Below, piece after piece: positions 1 through 8,952 of a DNA stretch of 64,000 nucleotides. This DNA comes from Numidum massiliense (GTDB lineage: Bacteria > Bacillota > Bacilli > Thermoactinomycetales > Novibacillaceae). Position 1 is the stretch's first letter; every line of letters starts with the position of its first letter. Location of the stretch: contig NZ_CTDZ01000009.1 of assembly GCF_001375555.1 (NCBI RefSeq), forward strand, positions 1,109,758-1,173,757. The letters run 5' to 3'. The translations under genes and the position numbers were made by a program. The notes under the pieces were generated by a model, which worked only from the letters and a program-made list of their open reading frames with translations, did no database searches and was not told the DNA's origin.

Positions 1-1
1 A

Positions 2-226
2 GGGGTGCGACAAGGCGGATTCGGCAGTGCCGTCTTAGAGTTTCTCGCCGAGCGCCACATTCGCCACCTTGCGGTAGAGGTGATTGGGACACCGGACTAT
101 TTCGTCGAACACGGCAGCGTGTCCGACTTGTATCGCGAAGTCGGTCTCACGCCAGAAAACATTGCTGCGCGGGCGCGCACGATAGCTTTAAAACGAGGGC
201 GGCGAGCGCGAATTGCAGCAAAATAA
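2..226 (+). CDS. dxs: 1-deoxy-D-xylulose-5-phosphate synthase, C-terminal end (partial)
   Basis: This is the 3' end of a gene that enters from outside the window; the frame is open to its left edge. The 74 visible residues match the end of Dxs, the thiamine-diphosphate enzyme that joins pyruvate and glyceraldehyde 3-phosphate in the first step of the MEP isoprenoid pathway. Seen: GGFGSAVLEF near the start and a stretch reading EHGSVSDLYREVGLTPENIA, typical of the C-terminal transketolase-like domain. Its stop overlaps the next gene by 14 bases, so both are probably one transcript, as in Bacillus where dxs precedes the tlyA homologue yqxC. Confidence 0.9.
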   Translation, partial: GVRQGGFGSAVLEFLAERHIRHLAVEVIGTPDYFVEHGSVSDLYREVGLTPENIAARARTIALKRGRRARIAAK

Positions 227-1037
227 GCAGCGCATCGACACGTTACTCGTAGAAAAAGGTTTGTTTGCGACGCGGGAAAAAGCGAAAGCGGCGCTCATGG
301 CAGGTCTCGTCCGCGTAGGCGGGGAACTCGTCGACAAGGCGGGGACGAAAGTGCCCGTACATGCCGATGTGCAAGTGACGGGAGCGCCTCATCCGTACGT
401 CAGTCGTGGCGGGCTTAAATTGGAAGAGGCGTTGCGCGCCTTTGCGTACGACATGACGGGACGCGTCGTCATCGACGTCGGCGCGTCGACTGGCGGCTTT
501 ACCGACTGTGCCCTGCAGCACGGCGCCACCCACGTGTACGCGGTCGACGTCGGCTACGGTCAACTCGACTGGAAGCTGCGGCAAGATGAACGTGTCACAG
601 TGATGGAGCGAACGAACTTTCGCCATGTCGACCCCGACTGTTTTTCCGATCCCCGGCCCGACGTCGCCCTCATCGACGTCTCTTTTATATCTTTAGATAA
701 AATTTTACCGAAATTGGGTGAGATTTTGCCGGAAGGCGGGACGATTCTCTCGTTAGTTAAACCGCAGTTTGAGGCCGGGCGAGAAAGCGTCGGCAAAAAA
801 GGGATCGTGCGCGATCCCGCGGTGCATCGGGAAGTGTTAGCGCGCACCGTGCACATGGCGGAGACGCACGGCTTCCGCATGAGCGACGTGGCGTTTTCCC
901 CAATTACCGGCAGCGAAGGGAACATCGAGTTTTTAGTCGCATGGCGCAAAGTAGCGCGAGCGTTACTGTCTGTAGACGACATCGCGCACCGCGTCGAGGA
1001 AACGGTCTCCCGTGCGCACCGCGAATTATCGCACTAA
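213..1037 (+). CDS. tlyA: TlyA family rRNA 2'-O-methyltransferase/hemolysin-like protein
   Basis: A 274-residue protein with an N-terminal S4 RNA-binding domain (about residues 5-65) followed by an FtsJ/RrmJ-type methyltransferase domain. The SAM-binding motif VIDVGASTGGFTDC is at about residue 86, with LIDVSF near 153, LVKPQFE near 181 and NIEFLV near 237, which supply the expected K-D-K-E catalytic positions. Family members methylate ribosomal RNA (in mycobacteria 16S and 23S 2'-O sites). The start is TTG, inside the end of dxs, and the fused reading suggests translational coupling. The next gene is 145 bases away behind a hairpin, so the operon probably ends here. Confidence 0.9.
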   Translation: MQQNKQRIDTLLVEKGLFATREKAKAALMAGLVRVGGELVDKAGTKVPVHADVQVTGAPHPYVSRGGLKLEEALRAFAYDMTGRVVIDVGASTGGFTDCALQHGATHVYAVDVGYGQLDWKLRQDERVTVMERTNFRHVDPDCFSDPRPDVALIDVSFISLDKILPKLGEILPEGGTILSLVKPQFEAGRESVGKKGIVRDPAVHREVLARTVHMAETHGFRMSDVAFSPITGSEGNIEFLVAWRKVARALLSVDDIAHRVEETVSRAHRELSH

Positions 1038-1043
1038 TTTATG

Positions 1044-1073
1044 AACAGCTCCCACCGCGAGGAGGGGGCTGTT
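1044..1073 (+). terminator. Hairpin after tlyA, possible terminator
   Basis: A 10-bp stem (1044-1053 with 1064-1073, one G-T pair) with a 10-base loop follows the tlyA stop by six bases. There is no T-run after it, so it may be a weak or factor-assisted terminator or only an mRNA-stabilising hairpin. Confidence 0.4.
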
Positions 1074-1182
1074 GGTGTGTCTCGGCGTGTCTAATCGGAA
1101 TGCCGGCGAGGGATAAGACGAACGTGAGCGCGTGTCTCAGCGTGTCTTAGCATGTCTTTAATTAGGGAAGGGAGAAATTGTG

Positions 1183-2181
1183 ATGGATTACAAACCGTTA
1201 GTTGAGGCGTATCGGGGCGGTACTTTGGAGAATGTGCACCACGGTGTCATTTGCGGTGTGTCCGATCGCGGTGAAGTCATTTATTCTGTCGGGGATGAAA
1301 ATCATTTGACGTTTCTGCGCTCCGCTGCGAAACCGTTACAGGCGATTCCTGCAATCACGCACGGTGTAGACAAAAAATTTGCTTTGTCCGCTCGCGAAGC
1401 GGCGCTGTTTGCCGCCTCGCACAGAGGTGAAACGTATCATATCGAAGCGCTCGATCGGATGGCGCAAAAAATGGGCATTGACGAAGCGGAGCTGCACTGT
1501 TTGCCGACATACCCGCTAAACGACGAACCGAAAGCAGCGTGTATTTACAATCACTTACCTAAACGGCGGATGTATCACAACTGTTCGGGTAAACATTTAG
1601 GCATGATCGGCTTGTGTAAACTGTTAGGGTACAGCGTCGACGGCTACTGGGAACAGGAACATCCCGTACAGAAAAAAATATTGCAGGTACTCGCAGCAAT
1701 GGCTGACTTCCCGCAACAGTCGATTAAACAAGGGATTGACGGATGTGGCGTACCAGTTTTTGCCCTGCCGCTCAAGCATTTAGCGCTTGCCTATATGAAA
1801 ATGGCCTGTCCGGACTTAATAGCCGACGAGGCGATGCGTTCGGCAGTGCAACGGATCGTTTCACTCATGAACGATCATCCTGAGATGATCGCGAGTTGGG
1901 GGTTTACATGTACAGCCCTCTTACTTGACGACAACATCGTCGCGAAAGGCGGCGCTCAAGGTGTATACTGCTTCGGATTGAAGAGAGAACGGCTCAGTTT
2001 TGCCCTAAAGGTGCTGGATGGCTCGGAGACAGTATGGCCACTGATCCTCGCCACGATGTTGGAACAAATCGGCTATAGCAATCGAGAGACGATCGACCGG
2101 CTACACGAATTACTGCCACGTGACATCCGTAACGACAACGGCCGTATCGTTGGCGAATACAAGGCCGTGTTTACCCTATGA
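1183..2181 (+). CDS. Type II L-asparaginase family protein (Asparaginase_II fold)
   Basis: A 332-residue protein of the Asparaginase_II family (Pfam-type 'L-asparaginase II', unrelated to E. coli AnsB). Seen: the RSAAKPLQAIP block near residue 48, the ASHRGE block near 85, NCSGKHLGM near 137 and GIDGCGVPVFALPL near 186, all hallmark blocks of the family. It is predicted to hydrolyse asparagine to aspartate and ammonia in the cytoplasm. ATG 1183 is chosen because GGGAAGGGAG ends nine bases upstream; an in-frame GTG three bases earlier is possible. It stands alone between tlyA and cutC, and this insertion is absent from the classical dxs-tlyA-argR-recN order. Confidence 0.85.
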   Translation: MDYKPLVEAYRGGTLENVHHGVICGVSDRGEVIYSVGDENHLTFLRSAAKPLQAIPAITHGVDKKFALSAREAALFAASHRGETYHIEALDRMAQKMGIDEAELHCLPTYPLNDEPKAACIYNHLPKRRMYHNCSGKHLGMIGLCKLLGYSVDGYWEQEHPVQKKILQVLAAMADFPQQSIKQGIDGCGVPVFALPLKHLALAYMKMACPDLIADEAMRSAVQRIVSLMNDHPEMIASWGFTCTALLLDDNIVAKGGAQGVYCFGLKRERLSFALKVLDGSETVWPLILATMLEQIGYSNRETIDRLHELLPRDIRNDNGRIVGEYKAVFTL

Positions 2182-2281
2182 TTCGGGTTAAAGACGAGAG
2201 AGAATGAGAGGCTTGAGGGGCTGGGGCGCATGTTGCTTAATACATACTTAGTACGCGCATAACGCGTAAGGAGTGGATCTT

Positions 2282-2977
2282 GTGAAAGTAGAAGTTATAG
2301 CTACAACGTTGACAGATGCGAAGATTGCCGCCCGGTACGGCGCAGATCGCCTCGAGTTAGTCACGGGCATACAAGAAGGTGGGTTGACCCCGAGTTACGG
2401 TTTAATAGAGCAAGTCGTTCAAAGTGTCGATATTCCGGTGAACGTCATGGTTCGGCCGCACAGTCAATCGTTTTATTACAACGAAGACGATCTACAGACG
2501 ATGTTAAAGGATATTCACGCGATCCAGCAGATTGGAGCGAATGGTATCGTCATCGGGGCGTTGACGGTAGACGATAATATCGATCGCGGCGCGTTGCAAC
2601 GTTTACTGACTGCAGCAGGCGGCTTAGATGTGACCTTTCACCGGGCATTTGACAATGTCCCGGATCAACGAGAGGCGTTAAACGTCTTATTGGCATTCCC
2701 ACAAATCACGCGGGTGTTAACTTCCGGCGGAAAAGAAAAAGCGATCCATTCACAGCCACAAATTAAAGAACTCGTTCGTTTTACTAAAGATACGCATCTC
2801 TCTATTTTGGCGGGTCACGGTTTAACGATTGAGTCATTGCACGAGTTCGTGTTGGCGACAGGCGTAACTGAAGTACATTTCGGTTCAGCTGTAAGAATCG
2901 ACAACGACAACCGTAAACGTGTGCAAGGCGAAAAGTTGGTGGCTATTCGCAACGTATTCGAGGAAATTCGCCGTTAA
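2282..2977 (+). CDS. cutC: CutC family protein
   Basis: A 231-residue TIM-barrel protein of the CutC family. Seen: the opening KVEVIA strand, GADRLELVTGIQEGGLTPS near residue 20, the MVRPHSQSFYYN block near 55, VTFHRAFDN near 120 and a C-terminal VHFGSAVR. CutC was linked to copper homeostasis in E. coli, but its biochemical role is unsettled. GTG 2282 is preferred over GTG 2273 because the ribosome binding site TAAGGAG overlaps the earlier codon and sits eight bases before the later one. No copper genes are adjacent. Confidence 0.85.
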   Translation: MKVEVIATTLTDAKIAARYGADRLELVTGIQEGGLTPSYGLIEQVVQSVDIPVNVMVRPHSQSFYYNEDDLQTMLKDIHAIQQIGANGIVIGALTVDDNIDRGALQRLLTAAGGLDVTFHRAFDNVPDQREALNVLLAFPQITRVLTSGGKEKAIHSQPQIKELVRFTKDTHLSILAGHGLTIESLHEFVLATGVTEVHFGSAVRIDNDNRKRVQGEKLVAIRNVFEEIRR

Positions 2978-3230
2978 CGTCGGCAATTACTTGATATGTT
3001 GAACCGTGTGTGATCCGTGTCTGTTATTGAATGAGAGAGTTACAATGTGCTAAAATCGTTATAAAAAAACAAGTGTCTTACCTTTTTTGTCATTCACTTG
3101 AAACTCTTCTCCCGTTCGCACGTATAACAAAATAAGCATCAAACGGACAGGAGGTGTCGCTTTTTAGAAGTTGAATCAGCAAATGTTGTGAAATAGTTCG
3201 TCATAGAGACGTAAGAAAGGAAGAGATAGT

Positions 3231-3791
3231 ATGACTACCGCCTTAATCGCAATATTCGTGTTTCTCGCACTGATTATTGTGACGGTCGTTTATTTTATTG
3301 CTACATACAACGGATTAATCAAGTACCGCAACTGGGTGAAAGAGTCGTGGAGCCAAATTGACGTGCAACTGCAACTGAGACACGATCTCATTCCGAACTT
3401 GGTCAATACGGTAAAAGCCTATGCCAAACACGAGCAAGACACATTGGAAAAAGTGATTCAAGCACGTAACCAGTTAGTGCAAGGAAGTCCGCAGGAGCGG
3501 ATCGACGCCGACCATCAACTGCAAGGCGCGCTAAAATCGATTTTCGCCTTGTCTGAATCGTATCCAGAATTAAAAGCAAACACGAATTTCCTTCGCTTGC
3601 AAGAAGATTTACGCGCAACAGAAGATAAAGTTGCCTATGCGCGCCAGCTCTACAACAAAACGGTCGCCGATTACAACATAAAGCGGGAATCTTTCCCTTC
3701 CAACCTCATTGCCGGCATGTTTAATTTTAGAGCAGAGGAACAACTGCAAATTCCAGACGCGCATCGCGAAGCACCGAAAGTAACGTTCTAA
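3231..3791 (+). CDS. lemA: LemA family membrane protein
   Basis: A 186-residue protein with one N-terminal membrane segment (about residues 3-25) followed by a long helical domain. The blocks YNGLIKYRNWVKESWSQIDV, RHDLIPNLVNTVKAYAKHE and the C-terminal FPSNLIAGMFNF are diagnostic of LemA. The biochemical role of LemA proteins is not established; they often sit beside a membrane metalloprotease, as here (M48 gene 94 bases downstream). Start ATG has AAAGGAAGAG upstream. The two genes are probably cotranscribed. Confidence 0.9.
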   Translation: MTTALIAIFVFLALIIVTVVYFIATYNGLIKYRNWVKESWSQIDVQLQLRHDLIPNLVNTVKAYAKHEQDTLEKVIQARNQLVQGSPQERIDADHQLQGALKSIFALSESYPELKANTNFLRLQEDLRATEDKVAYARQLYNKTVADYNIKRESFPSNLIAGMFNFRAEEQLQIPDAHREAPKVTF

Positions 3792-3885
3792 TCCGCGCAG
3801 GAGCGTGCGTAGACAATAAAAAGATATCACGCACCGGCGTGTCAGTACGCCCTCACACGCAACAAAAAAATTGGGAGAGTTAAAC

Positions 3886-4779
3886 ATGCTTTTTAAGCAA
3901 ATTGAGCAGAATAAACGAAAAACAGCTGTCTTAATGGTATTGTTTTCTCTTCTCGTCTTGGCGCTCGGGTGGGCCGTCGGCTATGTGCTAAACGGGGACC
4001 ACTTTTCTGGAATCGGTATTGCAGGCGCCATTCTCGCAGTATACTTACCGCTCACGTTCATGACGGCGACGAGTCAAGTGCTGCAAATGGCGGGGGCGCG
4101 GGAGATTGCGCGCGAGGATCACCCGATGTTGTTTAACATCGTGGAAAACCTTTGCATCCCCGCCCGCATCCCGATGCCGAAAATATACGTGATCGACGAT
4201 CCGGCCCCGAACGCGTTTGCCACTGGCATAAAGCCGGAAAACGGTGCCGTGGCATTTACGACGGGATTGTTAGAGCAGTTGAATCGCGATGAACTCGAAG
4301 GAGTTGCCGCGCATGAAATCGCACACATCCGCAATTACGACATCCGCCTCATGACGATTTGCATTGCCCTAGTCGGAGTCGTGGCTCTCATCGGCGATTT
4401 TGCGTCGCGGACGTTGTACTACCGCGGGAGCAGCAGGCGGGGACGCGACGAGAAGTCACACCCCGCAATCGCGATCATTGCCATTCTCTTTATCGTGTTA
4501 GCCCCGCTTGCGGCGCGTTTCGTCCACTTAGCCGTTTCGCGCAACCGCGAGTATTACGCCGATGCGACGGCGGTCGAATTGACGCGAAACCCGAACGGGC
4601 TAAAAAACGCACTCATCAAAATTAGTGAAAGCCCGCTCGACGTCAAACGCGCCAAAGATGCGACGGCCGCGTTGTACATTTCTAATCCGTACCGGCGGCA
4701 GCGACGGCGCCGCGCGAGAAGCTGGATGGCGACCCACCCACCGACTGCAGAGCGCATTGCGCGGATCGAGGCCATGTAA
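3886..4779 (+). CDS. htpX: M48 family membrane zinc metalloprotease (HtpX-like)
   Basis: A 297-residue integral membrane protease. Two membrane segments lie at the N-terminus (about 17-35 and 40-62). The zinc motif HEIAH is at about residue 143, two more hydrophobic segments follow (about 155-170 and 190-210), and NREYYADATAVEL near 220 supplies the third zinc ligand. HtpX-type enzymes degrade damaged membrane proteins. ATG 3886 is chosen because GGGAGAG lies six bases upstream; an in-frame TTG at 3871 contains that site. The LemA neighbour is the usual partner. A strong terminator follows. Confidence 0.88.
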   Translation: MLFKQIEQNKRKTAVLMVLFSLLVLALGWAVGYVLNGDHFSGIGIAGAILAVYLPLTFMTATSQVLQMAGAREIAREDHPMLFNIVENLCIPARIPMPKIYVIDDPAPNAFATGIKPENGAVAFTTGLLEQLNRDELEGVAAHEIAHIRNYDIRLMTICIALVGVVALIGDFASRTLYYRGSSRRGRDEKSHPAIAIIAILFIVLAPLAARFVHLAVSRNREYYADATAVELTRNPNGLKNALIKISESPLDVKRAKDATAALYISNPYRRQRRRRARSWMATHPPTAERIARIEAM

Positions 4780-4814
4780 TGTGGGATGCAGGACAAATGT
4801 GATGAGAAAATGAC

Positions 4815-4864
4815 AAAAAAGAAGCTTCCCGTCACTACCGTATAGACTGGTAGCTTCTTTTTTT
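4815..4864 (+). terminator. Rho-independent terminator after htpX
   Basis: AAAGAAGCT and AGCTTCTTT form a stem around a 26-base loop, followed by a run of seven T. The A-run on the left could make it work in both directions. Confidence 0.75.
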
Positions 4865-4926
4865 ATGTGAGGAATGTTGGCAATATGGCGCGCGCTCACG
4901 TTCGCGCGGCCTCCGTGTGAATGCGA

Positions 4927-4961
4927 CGCGCAAATGGCCATAGGCGCGCAAATAACCATAG
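4927..4961 (+). repeat. Tandem 17-bp imperfect repeat upstream of the unknown membrane gene
   Basis: CGCGCAAATGGCCATAG (4927-4943) recurs as CGCGCAAATAACCATAG (4945-4961) with an 18-bp period. This lies in the 330-base gene-free stretch 4780-5109, which otherwise holds the htpX terminator and AT-rich sequence before the next gene. A paired operator is possible; the binding protein is unknown. Confidence 0.5.
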
Positions 4962-5109
4962 TAGGAACGTAGGTTCCCTTCGGCTGCATTGTGTGTTACA
5001 ATGGTGCTACATTAAGGGACAGTTTTGTACATATATAAAATGAGGAAACGGTTATTGAAGCAGGAAATCGCACGTTGTACCGCGAATTACCTCAGTTGAG
5101 GTGATTGGC

Positions 5110-5613
5110 ATGCTGCGAAATGGCGACGAATTCGTCTTTCTGATCATCGGGCTGTTAGGCGCTATTTTTTTGTGGCGTTTTTGGAAACAACGGCGCCAAG
5201 AACCGGCAGCTGATGTCCCCACCTCGGGGAAAGTGGTACAATTGTTACAGAGTGAAGGTTATGACATCGTAGCGGGCCGTACGGCATTCCCGCTGCGGAT
5301 GGCGTATGGAAATAAAGAGTCGACTGTAAAAATGACGGCGGACTATATCGTAAAAAAGAGGAATCGTACGTACGCTGTAAAAACAGAGCGAGAAGACGGA
5401 GAGGCAGTCAGTTTAAAGCGCGTGCGCGAACGTTACTTGCCGATCTGCTTAGCGTTTCAAGCAGATGGCGTCGTCATCGTCAGCAAAGATCGGACGAAGG
5501 CGCACTGCGTAACTATCGCGCGGGGACCGCGTCGGACGGCAGCTTCCCGCCTTTCTTGGGTTGTTGGCGCCTTTTTGCTCGGGGCAGGGGTTACTTTTTT
5601 TTGGCTATACTGA
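5110..5613 (+). CDS. Unknown protein with two terminal membrane segments and a nuclease-fold-like core
   Basis: A 167-residue protein I do not recognise. It has an N-terminal hydrophobic segment (about residues 9-23), a soluble middle domain and a C-terminal hydrophobic segment (about 148-165). The middle domain has the pattern ADYIVKKRNRTYAVKTE near residue 108, then a helix and VVIVSKD. This alternation (strand with D, strand with V-K) recalls PD-(D/E)XK/NERD-type domains, but a full active site is not evident, so this is only a suggestion. ATG 5110 has GAGGTG seven bases upstream. nadK follows closely and may be cotranscribed. Confidence 0.6.
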   Translation: MLRNGDEFVFLIIGLLGAIFLWRFWKQRRQEPAADVPTSGKVVQLLQSEGYDIVAGRTAFPLRMAYGNKESTVKMTADYIVKKRNRTYAVKTEREDGEAVSLKRVRERYLPICLAFQADGVVIVSKDRTKAHCVTIARGPRRTAASRLSWVVGAFLLGAGVTFFWLY

Positions 5614-5676
5614 CACTGTACAGACGTGAGTGTCGTCTACGACGCGCGTCGTGTACAATCGCGAGGTGGGATGATT

Positions 5677-6552
5677 TTGACGACGATTGGTTTGGCAGTG
5701 AACCGCAGTAAACCGAATGCGCGCGTCGTGGCGCGCGAACTCATTCAGTTATTAGAACAGCGAGACGCGAAGGTGCTCATTGAAGATAAAGTCGCGGTAG
5801 AGTTGGGGCGGACGGATCTCGGCGTGACACTGGCGCAAATGGCGGAGCGCGTGAAGATGGTGTTTGTCCTCGGAGGGGACGGTACACTGCTTGGGATTGC
5901 GCGTCGCTTTGCAAGCAGAAATGTCCCGATACTTGGCATAAATTTAGGATACTTGGGCTTTCTGTCCGAAGCAGAGCCGGATAGTTTAGAGAATGCCGTT
6001 GAAAAGGTGCTGGACGGCGATTACATTATCGAAGAGCGAATGATGATCGAAACGGAAGTGATCCGCGGTGGGCGCCGGCTTGAACAAGGCGTTGCTTTAA
6101 ACGATGTCGGTATTGCCAAAGGGTCGTTTAGTCGCATGATTACGAGTACGATTTACGTCGACGACATGTATTTAGGGACGTACTCTGGCGACGGGGTCAT
6201 CGTCTCTAGCCCGACGGGTTCGACTGCGTACTCGCTTGCTGCTGGCGGACCGATCGTCAGTCCGAACGTCAACGTGTTGTTACTTACCCCGATTTGCCCG
6301 CACACGTTGAATGCCCGTTCGATCATTTTGTCGGCCAAAGATAAGTTACATATTCGCGTCAGTGCAACCCACGAAGACATCGGGTTAACGATCGACGGGC
6401 AGCTCGGCTTTAAATTAAAAGTCGACGACGTCATTCAATTGCAGCGTGCGCCGTACAATACATTGCTCGTGAAATGGAAAGAAAGTTCTTTTTTTGAAGT
6501 TGTACGCAAAAAACTGCAAGGGGAAAGGGAAGACGTGCCTAACTGGAGGTAA
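5677..6552 (+). CDS. nadK: NAD kinase
   Basis: An approximately 291-residue NAD+/NADH kinase making NADP(H) from NAD and ATP or polyphosphate. Seen: the start [14 protein letters not shown], the [11 protein letters not shown] nucleotide motif near residue 70, NLGYLGFL, and [16 protein letters not shown] near 180, with a C-terminal GLTIDGQ. TTG 5677 is preferred because GAGGTGGG lies about seven bases before it and family members begin this way; ATG 5671 and GTG 5626 are in frame. It is three bases from argR, so the two are cotranscribed. Position between tlyA and recN matches other Gram-positives. Confidence 0.9.
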   Translation: MTTIGLAVNRSKPNARVVARELIQLLEQRDAKVLIEDKVAVELGRTDLGVTLAQMAERVKMVFVLGGDGTLLGIARRFASRNVPILGINLGYLGFLSEAEPDSLENAVEKVLDGDYIIEERMMIETEVIRGGRRLEQGVALNDVGIAKGSFSRMITSTIYVDDMYLGTYSGDGVIVSSPTGSTAYSLAAGGPIVSPNVNVLLLTPICPHTLNARSIILSAKDKLHIRVSATHEDIGLTIDGQLGFKLKVDDVIQLQRAPYNTLLVKWKESSFFEVVRKKLQGEREDVPNWR

Positions 6553-6555
6553 AAG

Positions 6556-7002
6556 ATGAAAGGGCGACGACATATAAAAATTCGCGATTTAATTACGAAA
6601 AATGAAATCGAGACGCAAGACGAGCTCGTCGAGCTGTTGCGCGCTGCCGGTTACAACGTGACGCAGGCGACTGTCTCGCGCGACATCAAGGAGCTACACC
6701 TCGTAAAAGTGCCAATGGCAGACGGACGGTACAAATATTCGCTGCCAGCCGATCGGCGGTTTGATCCGTTACAAAAATTAGGGAGGCTCCTCGCTGAAAG
6801 TTTTATCGGGATTGACAACAGCAACAATTTAGTCGTCATGAAGACAATGCCGGGCAACGCGCAGGCGGTGGCGGCGCTGTTAGACCATTTAGACTGGGAA
6901 GAAATTATTGGGACGATTGCTGGCGACGATACAATTCTAATCATTTGCCGGGAAAACGAACAAGGCTCTAAAGTCGTCGAACGTTTCTTAAGTATGTTGT
7001 AG
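6556..7002 (+). CDS. argR: Arginine repressor ArgR/AhrC
   Basis: A 148-residue protein with the full ArgR layout: an N-terminal winged helix (about 3-70; [19 protein letters not shown] is the recognition region) and a C-terminal hexamerisation and arginine-binding domain. [14 protein letters not shown] near residue 118 supplies the GT-AGDDT ligand motif. It represses arginine synthesis and activates arginine breakdown in Bacillus. The start ATG overlaps the nadK ribosome-binding region (GGAGGTAAAAG just upstream). recN follows 17 bases later, as in B. subtilis (ahrC-recN). Confidence 0.95.
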   Translation: MKGRRHIKIRDLITKNEIETQDELVELLRAAGYNVTQATVSRDIKELHLVKVPMADGRYKYSLPADRRFDPLQKLGRLLAESFIGIDNSNNLVVMKTMPGNAQAVAALLDHLDWEEIIGTIAGDDTILIICRENEQGSKVVERFLSML

Positions 7003-7019
7003 GACGGAGGTGAGGGCGG

Positions 7020-8735
7020 GTGATCCGGGAGTTATCGATACGCAACTTGGCCGTCGTCGAAGCGGTCGACGTCTCGTTTGCCGAAGGACTACACGTCCTT
7101 ACCGGGGAGACCGGCGCAGGGAAGTCGATCGTCGTCGACGCCATCGGACTCGTGCTCGGGGCGAGGGGCTCCGCCGACTTCGTGCGCCACCGAGCGAAAA
7201 AGGCAGAAATAACCGCACTGTTCGACTTTGATAAGGCGCATCCCGTATGGGATAAACTGCGCCACTTTGGCTTCGATGTCGACGGGGAACAGACGCTTCT
7301 GCTCAAGCGAGACATTTCCCGCTCTGGAAAAAGCACGTGCCGCGTCAACGGACAAATCGTCACCTTGGCGATGCTAAAACAAATTGCGGAAAAAATCGTC
7401 GATATCCACGGACAGCACGACCAACAATCGCTTTTGAGCGAGGAAGATCATTTGCACTGGCTGGACGCGTTTGCCGGGGAGGCGATCGAGCCGGCGAAGC
7501 GCGCTTACGGCGACGTGTACCGGGAATATCGGCAGGTGGAAGCTGAGCTCAAGGCGCTGACGAAAGACGAGCGGCTCACCGCACAACGAATCGATTTGTT
7601 ACAGTTCCAAGTGCGGGAAATTGCGGCAGCGTCACTCGAAGTGGGAGAAGACGGGCGATTAACGGAACGCCACAAGCAACTGGCACACGCCGAACGGCTT
7701 TCCGCGCACTTGCAAGAGGCTTACTTCCGCTTACAAGGGGAGGGTGGCGCACTGGACGACGTCGGCGAAGCACTGACGCAAATCGAAGCGGCGATTTCGT
7801 ACGATACAGCATTGCAAAGCGAGTTAGAGCCGATAAAAAATGCCTTTTATTTACTGGAAGATGCAATCCTTTCTTTGCGGCGCAAAGTGGACGCGTACGT
7901 ATTCGATCCGAAAGAGTTAAACGAAGTCGAGTTACGCCTTTCCCTCATTGATCAATTGAAACGGAAATACGCCGCTACGCTTGAGGAAATTGTGGCCTAC
8001 GGCGAAGAGGCGGAACGCGAGCTAGGCGTACTACAAAACAAGGAAACGCACCAACATGCACTCGGCGAACGTTTGGAGGCGCTGCGGCGCGAATTGGCGG
8101 TTAAGGCGCGCCAGCTGACAGCGATTCGCGAACAGGCTGCCGCGGTGTTGGAGCGAGAGGTGGAGGGGCAGCTTCGCGATTTGCGGATGAAAAACACGCA
8201 ATTCCGCATTGTCTTTACGTCGCCGGAGGAAGAAGCTGCGCGCGCGTTTGGTGTGGATGGGTGGGATCAGTTACTGTTTGCCCTGTCGACGAACCCGGGT
8301 GAACCGGTGAAGCCGCTGGCAAAAATCGCTTCCGGCGGTGAATTGGCCCGCGTCATGTTGGCATTGAAGACCGTATTTAATGAAGTCGATGCCGTCGAGA
8401 CGCTTATTTTTGACGAAGTAGATACCGGTGTGAGCGGACGGGCTGCCCAGGCGATTGCTGAGAAAATGGTTCACGTCGCGTCGGGTCGGCAAGTGTTGTG
8501 TGTGACACATTTACCGCAAGTCGCTTGCATGGCTGACCGGCATTACTACATTGAGAAACAAGTTGCAGAAGACAGTACAGTGACACGCGTACAGCCGCTT
8601 AAGAAACAGGGGCGCGTCGACGAACTAGCCCGCATGCTCGGCGGTGTGGAAGTGACGCGGAAAACGAAACAACACGCGGCGGAAATGCTGCGTCTCGCCG
8701 CTGCGCGGAAACAAGAGAAGGCCCACGACACATAA
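7020..8735 (+). CDS. recN: DNA repair protein RecN
   Basis: A 571-residue SMC-like ATPase that acts at double-strand breaks before RecA loading. Seen: Walker A GETGAGKS near residue 29, long coiled coils (about 160-370), the ABC signature ASGGELARVMLALK near 438, Walker B LIFDEVDTGVSG near 460, and the H-loop VTHLPQVA near 498. The length is normal for the family. Start GTG has GGAGGTGAGGGCGG upstream. It is cotranscribed with argR and precedes spoIVB as in Bacillus. Confidence 0.95.
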   Translation: MIRELSIRNLAVVEAVDVSFAEGLHVLTGETGAGKSIVVDAIGLVLGARGSADFVRHRAKKAEITALFDFDKAHPVWDKLRHFGFDVDGEQTLLLKRDISRSGKSTCRVNGQIVTLAMLKQIAEKIVDIHGQHDQQSLLSEEDHLHWLDAFAGEAIEPAKRAYGDVYREYRQVEAELKALTKDERLTAQRIDLLQFQVREIAAASLEVGEDGRLTERHKQLAHAERLSAHLQEAYFRLQGEGGALDDVGEALTQIEAAISYDTALQSELEPIKNAFYLLEDAILSLRRKVDAYVFDPKELNEVELRLSLIDQLKRKYAATLEEIVAYGEEAERELGVLQNKETHQHALGERLEALRRELAVKARQLTAIREQAAAVLEREVEGQLRDLRMKNTQFRIVFTSPEEEAARAFGVDGWDQLLFALSTNPGEPVKPLAKIASGGELARVMLALKTVFNEVDAVETLIFDEVDTGVSGRAAQAIAEKMVHVASGRQVLCVTHLPQVACMADRHYYIEKQVAEDSTVTRVQPLKKQGRVDELARMLGGVEVTRKTKQHAAEMLRLAAARKQEKAHDT

Positions 8736-8767
8736 GATCCACAGTTGACCACATAAGATCCACAGTT
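8730..8767 (+). repeat. 17-bp perfect direct repeat at the end of recN
   Basis: ACATAAGATCCACAGTT occurs at 8730-8746 (spanning the recN stop) and at 8751-8767, separated by four bases. A related ACATAAGATG tract appears at about 28879. I see no hairpin in it. Function unknown; it may be an operator or a local duplication. Confidence 0.55.
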
Positions 8768-8952
8768 CGTTTAAACACGTCGCACGATGTATATTTTTCC
8801 ACATGAGCTGCCATATTACCCGTTAGCGGAAGGCAGTTTTTTTGTGCCATCATTTACGCCGTATGACAGCTTCATTCGAGGGTAGCTTATGAATACGGTG
8901 CGTGGTCATCAAGGGAAGGCATTTAGGTAGGTACGGAACGGAGTGTGGTGTC

